From Longimicrobiales bacterium (GTDB lineage: Bacteria > Gemmatimonadota > Gemmatimonadetes > Longimicrobiales > Gaopeijiaceae), in the NCBI GenBank assembly GCA_951813395.1, contig OX638356.1, positions 3,608,501 through 3,672,500 of the forward strand: a stretch of DNA of 64,000 nucleotides, written 5' to 3'. Shown here one piece after another: positions 42,235 through 53,000 of the stretch; positions within the stretch are counted from its first letter, which is position 1, and every line of letters starts with the position of its first letter. The notes under the pieces were generated by a model. That model was not told where the DNA came from. It worked only from the letters and a program-made list of their open reading frames with translations, and did not search any database. The position numbers and the translations under genes are program-made.

Positions 42235-43967
42235 TTCCGGGACTGGTTCGCCCAGCCGAGCCCCTCCCTGAGTTCGCCCACAAAGCTGCGGAGTCCGCGG
42301 CGGACGACCGAGCGGAGGAAGAGGCCGGCAAGCAGCAGCAGGCTGACCTGCTGGAGCAGACTGGGCAGCTCCTCCGTGAGGGCCGCGAGCGACGGAACGG
42401 AGAGGGCGCCGAAGGCTGCGTTGACGGCGACGCCGGAAGTGACCGCAAGCGTCACCATGACCGCGGCGAAGGAGATCGCGGCGCGTCTCCCGTGCAGGCT
42501 GCTCAGCAGACCCAGCGTGGAGATGTTGGTGGCCGGTCCCGTGATGAGAAAGGCGATGCCGGCACCGGGAGACAGGCCGGTGGCAAGAAACGCCGCGACC
42601 AGCGGCGTGGCGGAAGCGGCGCACACATAGGTCGGGAAACCCAGCAGGGCGAAGAGGAAGACGTCGGCGACGGGCGGCAGACGACCCAGCCACCCGCTCT
42701 CGAGGAACGGGGTCACGAGGGCCGCCACACCGAGTCCGAGGAGGATCCAGGGCGCCGTATGATCGACCACTTCGCCGGTACCGGTCCGCACCGCGGCGGC
42801 AATGCGCCGGGACGTGCCCGGCCGCTCACCCGGTGCGGCTGCCGCCTCGGGGGCGCGTTCGGGCGCCTTCAGTCGGCCCCCGACCCACCACCCAACGAGC
42901 AGTGCAACAAGGGCGGCCGTGCCCAGGCGAAGCAGGGTCACCTGGGGTCCCAGCAACGGAATGGACAACAGGATCGCGTCGAGCCCCAGTTCCGGCGTGG
43001 CAACGAGGAACGCCATGGCCGCTGCGGGTGGAGCGCCTCTCTGAATCAGGCTCCTGTACAGGGGCACGACTCCGCACGAACAGATGGGGAACGGCAGCCC
43101 GATCAGCATGCCCCGTCCCGCCTGCGACATCGCCCCGCCGCGCTCCATCCAGCGCACGGACCGCTGGGGAAGGAACGCGCTGAGCAATCCCGCGCACAGA
43201 TACGCCACGAGAAGCGCGGGTGCGCTCTCGGCAGACAGGACGTATAGCCGGGAAAGGAAAGCCGTGGCCCCGTCTGCCGAAGCTCCCATGCGCACTGTGT
43301 AAACGGCCAGGAGCAACACCACGGCGACGACCGCCCCCCAGCCTTCGCGCCGCCGATCCGGCGGCCCGCCCACCACCTCGCGCTGATGCATCACCACATG
43401 GACGAGAGACCCCCCGACGGCCGCCTGAAACAGCGTCACCCCTCCCGAGCCGGCCACGCTCAGTGCCGCCGGCCCGCCGAGCGCATACCCGACCGCGGTC
43501 GCAGCCATCAGCAGGGCCAGCGCACCGGTCGCGGCCCGCCGGTTCTCCTCCTTCGTGACCAGCCACCACACCGCCACGCCCACCGGCAGCCGGTGCAGGA
43601 TGGCCGCCAGAGGGAGCGAGACGGGCGCGGCGGGAGAGAGTGTTGCGAGCGCCGCCCCGTCCAGCGCCGCGTGGAGAGCGACCCCCGCGAGACCGGCCAG
43701 CAGTGCCCAGCGGTGGGTCCTCCCGCCCGCCCGCCGGGAGGTTCTCTCGGCCGCAATTGGAAGCGCAAACCCGGCCGCGAGAGCGAGGAGGACACTCCAA
43801 TCCCCCTCCCCGATCGCCGACGGCACGAACTCCAGGAAGATCAGTCCCGGGATGGCGACCATGACGAGGCCGTCGAGCACCGGGGCCAGATCGCTGCGAC
43901 GGGATGTGCCCGCGCCAAGCAGAGGTCCGGCTGCGAAGGCCGCGAGCGCGGCAATCAGGAAGATCAT
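42231..43967 (-). CDS. ZIP-like domain fused to SO_0444/ArsP-type permease, probable metal efflux
   Basis: A 578-residue polytopic protein. Residues 1 to about 215 look like a ZIP transporter: HAALDGAALA and ILHRLPVGVAVWW correspond to the two metal-binding helices, though the usual HExPEG glutamate is replaced (HRLPVG). Residues about 250-570 are a DUF318/ArsP-type permease with FPICSCGVVPLYRSL and FLVATPELGLDAILLS in one half and LLGFPTYVCAASATPL with FLITGPATNIST in the other, the cysteine-bearing signature of SO_0444 Cu/Zn exporters. ATG at 43967 has no strong ribosome site. Divergent from the PKS gene. Confidence 0.8.
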   Translation of the reverse strand: MIFLIAALAAFAAGPLLGAGTSRRSDLAPVLDGLVMVAIPGLIFLEFVPSAIGEGDWSVLLALAAGFALPIAAERTSRRAGGRTHRWALLAGLAGVALHAALDGAALATLSPAAPVSLPLAAILHRLPVGVAVWWLVTKEENRRAATGALALLMAATAVGYALGGPAALSVAGSGGVTLFQAAVGGSLVHVVMHQREVVGGPPDRRREGWGAVVAVVLLLAVYTVRMGASADGATAFLSRLYVLSAESAPALLVAYLCAGLLSAFLPQRSVRWMERGGAMSQAGRGMLIGLPFPICSCGVVPLYRSLIQRGAPPAAAMAFLVATPELGLDAILLSIPLLGPQVTLLRLGTAALVALLVGWWVGGRLKAPERAPEAAAAPGERPGTSRRIAAAVRTGTGEVVDHTAPWILLGLGVAALVTPFLESGWLGRLPPVADVFLFALLGFPTYVCAASATPLVAAFLATGLSPGAGIAFLITGPATNISTLGLLSSLHGRRAAISFAAVMVTLAVTSGVAVNAAFGALSVPSLAALTEELPSLLQQVSLLLLAGLFLRSVVRRGLRSFVGELREGLGWANQSRN

Positions 43968-44097
43968 GACTTCAGAGGGTCGATACGCTATCTCCGCGTA
44001 CAGCGGAACGCTATTTTGAGGGGCATGCTGCCACGCTAATCTGCCCGGCCCTCTCCCACAAACCGAGAATCCGCGGTTCGACCAGAAAGCTGACTGA

Positions 44098-47000
44098 ATG
44101 TCGAATCCGACCTCCGAACCTATCGCCATTGTAGGCATGGCGTGCCGCTTTCCCGGCGCCGACGATGTTCAGGCCTATTGGCGGCTGCTCGAATCCGGCG
44201 GCAATGCGGTCACTGAAGGGGTGCCCGGTTCGGGAATCGGGCGGTGGGGACAGCTGTTCGGGGACCGAGCCGTTCAGAGTGAAGCGTGCCGTTTCGGGGC
44301 CTTCGTGGACGACATCGATCAGTTCGACGACTCGTTCTTCCGGATTTCACCGGTCGAGGCCCAACTCCTGGACCCGCAGCAGCGCATGATGCTGGAAGTG
44401 AGCTGGGAGGCCCTCGAGGACGCGGGCATCAATCCCGACCGGCTGAAAGGCAGTCGCACCGGTGTCTACACCGGGATCAGCAACGACGAGTATCGCATGC
44501 TGGTCGTGGAATCGGCCAAGCCTTCCGAGGCTGCGGCGTGCCTCTACGCGCTCAGCGGCACCAACCTGAACGGCACGGCCGGACGGGTCTCGTTCGTGCT
44601 CGGGCTGACGGGGCCGGCGAAGGCCGTGGACGCGGCCTGTGCGTCGGCAATGGTGGCAATCCACGACGCCGTGGCGGACCTGCAACAGGGCAAGGCCGAT
44701 CTGGCCATTGCGGGGGGCGTGCAGGCCATCCTCAACGGCCGCATCTACGAACTGCGCGCGGACGCGATGATGCTGTCGCCCGACGGACGGTGCAAGACGT
44801 TCGACGCATCTGCGAACGGTTACGTGAGGGGCGAGGGTTGCGGCGTGGTGGTCCTCAAGCGCCTGAGTGATGCGGAGGCCGACGGCGACCCGATCTGGGC
44901 AGTCATCCGCAGTACGGTAATGAACCACGGCGGAACCGGTGTGGGGCTGACGGTCCCCAATACCCCTGCGCTTGAGCAAGTGATGACGGAAGCGCTTGTA
45001 CAGGCGGGGGTGGCACCGACGGAGGTCGACTACCTCGAAGCACACGGGACGGGAACGGCGGTCGGAGACCCGATCGAGCTGAACGCCGTGGCCGACGTCT
45101 ACGGCAGGGAACGCCCGGCCGACCGCCCGATCCTGATCGGCTCGGTAAAGACCAACGTCGGACACCTGGAATCGGCCGCGGGGGTTGCCGGATTGATAAA
45201 GGCGGCGCTCGTGGTGAAGCGCGGGGTGATACCGAAGCACCTGCACTTCCATGATCCCAACCCGGAGTTCGATTGGAAACGGGCGCCGTTGCGGGTGACC
45301 TCGTCCATGATGGACTGGCCGGACCGCTCCGGACGGCCACGGCTGGCGGGGGTCAACTGCTTCGGGATCTCCGGGACGAACGCACACCTCCTTGTGGAGG
45401 AGTACCGGCCCGCGGAGCGACCGGCGCATATGCGACCCGCAGCCGGTTCGGCAGGAGCTGTCACGCGACGGCCGAGCCGCCTCCTGCCTCTGTCGGGCAA
45501 GGTGGGCGCCGCTTTGCAGGAACTGGCGGGGCGCTACCTGTCCTGGCTGGACGAACGGTCGGGCGAACTCGATTCGGGTAGCGGGGCTTCCCATCCGCTG
45601 CTGTCGGACATGGCGTGGACCGCGGGCGTGGGGCGAAGCCATTTCAACCATCGTGCGGGGGTTGTCTTCCACGACGTGAGGTCGCTGAGAGAGCGTTTGA
45701 AATCGGTGGCGGAACCGGCCGGTGAGCCAGGTGCCCAGACCCCCGCGACCAGGGTGGCGTTCGCATACACCGGGCAGGGCAGCCAGTGGTCGGGCATGGG
45801 ACACGCGCTCTACGAGAACGAACCCGTCGCAAGATCGGTCATGGACCGCTGCGAGGCCGTCTTCCGGGACGAACGGGGCGCTTCTCTGCTGGACGTGATG
45901 TTCGGCCGGGCCGGAAAGGACAATGGCGATCTGGGCGACACCGCCTGGGAGCAGCCGGCTCTTTACGCTCTGGAAAGCGCACTCACGGCGCTCTGGGCAA
46001 GTGTCGGCGTGCGGCCTGCGGTGGTGGTGGGGCATAGCGTCGGGGAGATCGCCGCGGCTCAGGCGGCCGGCGTGTTCAGCCTGGAAGACGGAATGCGATT
46101 CGCGTGCGCGCGGGGAGCGCTGATGTCCGGCATGGAGCCGGGTGCCATGGCCGCGGTCTTCGCGCCGCTGGAACGGGTTCAGTCGGCCGTCGAAGCCTGG
46201 AACGCGGGTTCGGAAGCGGTCGGCTTGGACATTTCCGCCGACAACGGCGCGCACCAGGTGGTCAGCGGCCCGGCGGCGGCGGTCGAGGCGGTCTCGAGAC
46301 AACTGGAGTCGGAGGGGTTGCGGGTTACGCGCCTGAATACGACCAAGGCGTTTCACAGTGCCCTGGTCGAGACGATCCTGGACGCGCTTGAAGCGTCTCT
46401 CGACGGCATGGAGCTCTCCCGGCCTTCGCTCACCGTGGTGAGCAACCTGACAGGCCGTGCAGTGGATCCGGACCAAACGCTCGACGGAGAATATTGGAGG
46501 CGGCACGCCCGGCGGGCGGTGGCCTTCGCCGGCGGAGTCAGAACGTTGGCGGAACTGGGAGTGGACCTGATAGTCGAGATCGGTCCACGCCCGGTGCTGG
46601 CGCCCATGGCGCTGTCCGCCTGGCCCGAATCCCCCGACACACCCGCACCTCGTGTGCTGTCTAGCCTGCAACCGTCGTCTGTCGATGAGTCGGCGACGCC
46701 GGGTTCGAGCGCTTTCGTTCAGGCCGTCGCGGAGGCCTATGAGGCGGGCCTCCCGGTTCGCTTCGAGGGATTGTTCGCAGGGGAATCCCGAAGGCGGATT
46801 TCGCTTCCGAGCTATCCCTTCCAGCGCACCCGCCACTGGCTGGACGCCCCGAAGCGGCGGCGCGGGGACGCCGGACATCCTCTACTGGGAGACCGGCACG
46901 AATCCGCGCGTGGCGAGATTACCTTCGAGACCGAGTTGTTCCCGTCGGACCCCCGGTGGCTGGACGACCATCGCGTTTTCGACAGGGTCATCGCTCCGGG

Positions 47001-50000
47001 TGCGCTCTACGGCGCGATGGCGGCGTCCGCAGCCCTTGTCGAGGGCAGGGGAATGGTGGTCGTGGAGGACTTCCAGCTCCATAACGCAATGGTCTTTCCC
47101 GACGAGGACTCGGCCAACGGCAACGGAGGAGCGGGTCGCCAGCTTCAGTTGGTGTTCGATGAATCCGACGAGCGTTCCCGTCGTATCCAGATTTACAGCA
47201 AGGGAAGCGAAGGCGGTTGGATCCAACACGTGGAAGGGCGCGTGTCGTCGGGCGGCCCGGTGCCGGAGGCCGATGACCGATTGGATGTCGACCGGCTCAA
47301 ACCCGGTCTTGCACCCGTGGATGTGGACGGTTACTACCGCGCCAGAGCTGCTACGGGCGTGGATCTCGGTCCCTCCTTCCGCACGCTGGCGAGAGCGTGG
47401 TCCCGACCGGGCGAGGCGCTCGCTGAGGTGTCCCTGCCGGAGGGTCTGGGCGGCGACGGTCTGGACATTCATCCGCTGGTACTGGACGGTTGCTTCCAGA
47501 CCGTAGGCGTAGCGCGCGATCTTTCCGGCCCGCACGGCTCGGTGACATACCTGCCCTTTGGGTGGGACAGATTCTGGCTGACGAGCGGGCGCCTGCCTGA
47601 CCGCGTGATGTGCCATGTGCGCCTGAGCGAGGACTCCCGGAACGCCGACGCGGATCAAGGCGACGCACCCGAGGTCCTGACCGCGGAGCTGCGCATCTAC
47701 AACCGCAGCGGCATCCAGCTCGGCGGCTTGAGCGGCTATGCGATCAAGCGAGCGACCCGGGCAGTGTTGCTGTCGGCAGTGGACGGCGTCAAGGATCTCC
47801 TGTATGAGGTCCGCTGGCGCGAGCGTGCCCTCCCGCAGGGAATGCCATCTGCCGACTTCTTCCCCAACCCCGGAAGCATCAAGGCCGGCGCACAGCTGTT
47901 CACGGGCTATCTCACGGACGCGGGAGTCGATCCGGACGACCGGGACGCGCTGCTGGCGGATCTGGAAGCGTGGTCGTGGTCATACGCGCTCGCGACGCTG
48001 GACCGGCTGGGGTGGCGCCGTCGGCCGGGTACTCTCGTGGACTCGGAGGAGCTGCGCGAGCGGCTCGACGTAGACGCGGATCACCAGCGGCTCTTCCGCA
48101 GGATGCTGGAGATGCTTGTCAAGTCGGGAGTGCTGCGCGAGGAGGACGACGGTCGCTTCGCCGTGCTTGTGGGATCGGAGGATCCGTGGCCGGAGGTCTT
48201 GCCTCGCGACCCCGGCAGACACCATGCGGTCATGACGGACCGCTACCCCAACGGTCTGATCGAGGTCGGGTTGTTTCGTCGATCCGGGGGCGCCCTGGCC
48301 GAGGTGCTGCGCGGTCGCGAGGATCCGCTGTCCCTGTTGTTCAGCAGCGGGGAGCCCACCGCCGCCGATCTCTACCTCAAGGCACCGGTGGCGCGCGCGG
48401 CGAACCAGATGCTGGCCGAAGCCGTGCGAGCGCTCGTGGCCACTCTGCCGGAGGGCCGTCGCTTGAGGCTGGTCGAGGTCGGGGCGGGGACCGGGTCAGC
48501 GACTGCATCCGTTCTGCCCGAACTCCCGGAAGGGCGATTCGATTACGTCTACACCGACATCTCCGCAGGCTTCTTCGCCGAGGCCGAGGCGCGATTCGGT
48601 GACGGCGGCGGGTGCATCGAATACCGCGCGCTGGATATCGAGAGAGATCCGGTCGCCCAGGGGTTCGACGCTCACGGCTACGACGTGATCATCGCGTCCA
48701 ACGTGTTGCACGCAACCCGGTATCTGGACGAGACGCTCGGCCACTGCCGGACACTCCTGGCGCCGTCAGGGCAGATGATCGCGCTCGAGAACCTCAGTGG
48801 CCTGGGTTGGATGGACCTGACTTTCGGCCAGCTGGACGGTTGGTGGCGGTTCGCCGACGACTACCGCCCGCATCACGCCCTGGCGTCCCCCGCCGTGTGG
48901 CGGCAGGCGCTCGCCGATGCGGGTTTCGAGGCGGCGGACGTCCTGGGTGTGGACGAGTCGGACTCGACGCGGATCCCCGACAAGGGCGTGATCGTCGCCC
49001 AGGGTCCGACGACGGTGAGGGAGCCAGCGGGCATATGGATTCTTGCCGCGGACCGGCGTGGTCTTGCGGCCGAACTGGCGGCGGAGCTGGCGGCAAGAAA
49101 TCAGACCGTCCTGCTGGTAAGCGAAGAAGGACAGGACGACGCGATGCCGGACGCGGCCCGTCCTGGCGTGTTCCGCATGCGCGTGGACATGGCGCGGCGC
49201 GAGGCGTGGCGGTCTGCGGTCGAAGGACTTCCGCGCGACGCGGCGTTCAGCGGCCTCGCGCACTTCCTGTCGCTGGACGGACATGGTGCAGCGGCCACGA
49301 CTGAAGAGATCGGCGAAGACGTGGTGCGGGTGGGCGCGAGCGCGCTGGCAATGGTGCAGGGCGTGGGCGACGCAGACGCGACACCCGAGAAGGGCGTCTG
49401 GTTCGTAACACACGGGGCGCAGGTGCTGGAGCGTGAAAGTGGCGGGCAACTCTGCGGGGCTGCGCTGTGGGGCTTTGGCAAGGCAGTCGCCCGTGAAGCT
49501 GCGCATCTGCAGCCCAAAATGATCGATCTGGATCCCGCCGCGAGTGCACCCCCACCCGACCTCGCGAACGAGCTGATGTATCCTGACAGTGAGAACCATA
49601 TCGCTTTCCGCTCGGGACGCCGTCAGGTCGCCCGCCTGTTGCGTGCCAGCGACGAGGCGGAGCGGTTGACGTTGCCCGATGACCGGGAGTGGGTTCTGGC
49701 CCCGGATCCGTCCGGGGTCTTCGACCGCCCGTATGTCCAGCCGCTGCCGGCGCGTGCTCTGGAGCCCCGGGAAGTTCGGGTAGCCGTTGCGGCCGCCGGG
49801 CTCAACTTCTGGGACGTCTTCAGGTCGCTCGGCTTCCTCGAGGAAGGGCTCCTGGGAAGGGAGATGTGCGGCCGCATCCTCGACATCGGGTCCGAGGTCA
49901 CCAACGTCTCCGTTGGCGACCAGGTGGTCGGGCTGGGGTTCGGTGCCTTCGGGCCCCAGATGATCACACACGAGGAACTGGTGGCGAACGCACCCGCCGG

Positions 50001-53000
50001 CATCTCGGTGACGGGGCTGGCGACGGTGCCGAGCGCGTTCGTGTCCGCCGCGCTGTCCTTCGAGTTGTCTGGACTCAAGGCCGGCGAGCGCGTGCTGATC
50101 CACGCCGGTGCGGGCGGGGTGGGCCTCGCGGCCATCCAGCTCGTGCAGGCGGCGGGAGCGGAGGTCTTTGCCACTGCCAGCGCGCCGAAACAGGCCTATC
50201 TCCGGTCTCTGGGCGTGAAGCACGTCTTCGACAGCCGCACAACGGCGTTTGCCGCCGAGACCATGGAGGCGAGCGACGGCGCAGGTGTGGACGTAGTGCT
50301 CAACAGCCTGACGGGGGAAGGGTTCATCGACGCCAGCCTGTCCTGCCTGAGGCACGGTGGCCGGTTCGTCGAGATGGCACGCCGTGACATTCTGAGCGCG
50401 GACGAAATGGCCGCCGTGCGCCCCGACGTCGGGTATGACATCCTCGAGCTGGACGTGCTCAAGAAGACCGATCCGCAGTGGGTGGGACGGGTCCTGCGGG
50501 GCGTGCTGCGACGCGTCGCAGCAGGCGAGCTGAAGCCGATCGTCCACAGCAGATGGCCATTGGCAGAGGCCGGCACCGCGCTGAGCTTCATGCGCGCGGC
50601 CCGGCACCTGGGGAAAATCGTCGTGACCACGCCGCCGGTCGAGAACGGGCGGCTGCGGACGGATCGGACCTACCTGGTGACCGGCGGTCTCGGTGGAATA
50701 GGGTGCGCTGTCGCGGGCTGGTTGGCGGACCGGGGTGCGGGGGCCATCGTGCTCAACGGGCGGCGGGCCCCCGACGCCGAGGCCGAGAAGACAATCCGGC
50801 AACTCCGGGAACGCGGCGTCGACGTACGTGTGGAGCTCGCGGACGTCACCGACACCCGGGCGGTGGACAGGATTCTGTCACGGATCGACCGGGAACTGCC
50901 ACCGCTGGGAGGCGTGATCCACAGTGTCGGCGTGCTGTCGGACGGTGCGCTCACAAACCAGAGCTGGAGCAGGTTCGAGACGGTGCTATGGCCCAAGATC
51001 CTCGGCGCCTGGCACCTGCATCTTGCAACCCGGGACCGCGACCTGGACATGTTCGTGCTCTTTTCCAGCCGCGTCGGCGTCATGGGCAATCCGGGGCAGG
51101 CCAACCATGCCGCCGCGAACGCGTTTCTGGACCAGCTGGCCGGTCACCGCCGGGCGCTCGGGCTGCCGGGACAGGCCATCGCATGGGGGGCCTGGTCGGA
51201 GATTGGCGAAGCGGCGGAACAACGGGATCGGATCGACCGACAGCGGTCGGCACTCGGCGGTCGCTGGTTCACACCGGCGCAGGGGTTGAAGGCCTTCGAC
51301 CGGTTGGTGCGCGAGGATGTTACCCATTCGGTGGTGATGTCCATGGACTGGTCCGTCTTCGAGGACGCCGTGGACGAGCGCCCGCCCCTCGTGGAAGACT
51401 TGCTCTCGGCGGCCAGTGAAGTCGACACCGACGGAGACAGTGCCCCTGGGGACCTGCTGTCGAGTGCAAGGGAAGCACCCGCGTCCGAGCGCGAGAACCT
51501 TCTGGTGTCCTTCCTGCAGGGGGAAGTCCAGGCCGTCCTGCGTCTGCCATCGGCGCCCGCGCCCACGGTAGGGTTCTTCGACCTGGGCATGGATTCGCTG
51601 ATGGCGGTGGAGCTGCGCAACAGGCTCAACCGCGCGTTTTCCGGTATTTACACGGCACCCAATACCCTCGTTTTCGACTATCCGGACATCGCCACGCTCG
51701 CCGCCCATCTGGTCGGAGAACTCGTCCAGGACGGCGAGGCGAGCGCTCCTCCGGCTCAGCCGGAACCGGCATCTCAGCCGGCAGCCCAACCCGTGGCGCA
51801 ACCCGACGACGATGCGATCGCGATCGTGGGCATGGCGTGTCGCTTTCCCGATGCTCCGGATCTCGCGGCTTTCTGGCGCCTTCTCGAGGACGCGAGGGAC
51901 CTGGTCACCGACGGACGCCGGGACGCGGGTCCCTGGAACGGCGTCGCCGGAAATCCCGGCGAAGGAGACGCCTCTTCCCGGCGCGGAGCCTTTCTTGAGG
52001 ACATGGACAAGTTCGACGCCGGGTTTTTCGGGATTCGGCCGATCGAGGCCCGTATGATGGATCCCCGGCAGCGGCTCCTGCTGGAAACCACCTGGCACGC
52101 CCTGGAAGACGCGGGCGTCGACCCTGCAGAGCTGAAGGGCAGCCGCACCGGCGTCTATGTGGGGACCGGCAACGGCGACTACAGGGATGTCGTAGTGGCG
52201 GGCGGTGAAACCCACGGTTACCTCGGCACAACCATGAGCGTCACCGCCGGGAGGATCTCGTTCGCGCTGGGCCTCACCGGTCCCGCCGTGCCGCTCGACC
52301 TCGCGTGCGCATCGTCGCTGGCGGCAATCCACCAGGCGGCATCCGCCCTGCGGCAGGGCGAAGTCGACGCGGCACTGGTCGGAGGCGTCAACGCGATCCT
52401 GTCGTCGGAGGTGGCGACCTTCATGAGGGAAGCCGGCATGCTGTCCACGCAGGGCCGCTGCAGCACCTTCGATGCGGCAGCAGACGGATTCGTGCGCGGC
52501 GAAGGGTGCGGAGTCGTCGTATTGAAGCGCCTGGGCGAGGCGAGGGAGGACGGGAATCGCATCTGGGGCGTCGTCCGCGGGTCCGCTGTCAACCAGAACG
52601 GCACCAGCGCCGGACTGACGGCTCCGAACGGCCCGGCGCAGGAACGCGTGATCGAGGATGCGCTGGCGAGGGCGGGGGTGCAGCCGGCCGATGTCGACTA
52701 CCTCGAGGCCCACGGGGCGGGGTCGGACCTGGGAGATCCGATCGAGGTCCAGGCGGCGGCCGCCGTATACGGACGCGGGCGCGATCCGGGCAACCCCCTG
52801 CTGATCGGTTCCGTGAAAGCGAACATAGGACACCTGGAGTGCGCAGCGGGCGTGGCCAGCCTGATCAAGGCCGTCCTGGCCATGAACGAGGGGCAGATAC
52901 CCAGGCAGCTGCACTTCCGTAACCCCAGCCCGCATCTGGAGTGGGAACGCCTCCCGGTACGGGTGACCGCGGACGTCACCGAATGGCCGTCCCACCCGGA

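Noticed and set aside
44347-46878. 843-codon antisense frame within the PKS
   Set aside because: Mirror frame of a strongly conserved KS-AT region; composition is not protein-like.
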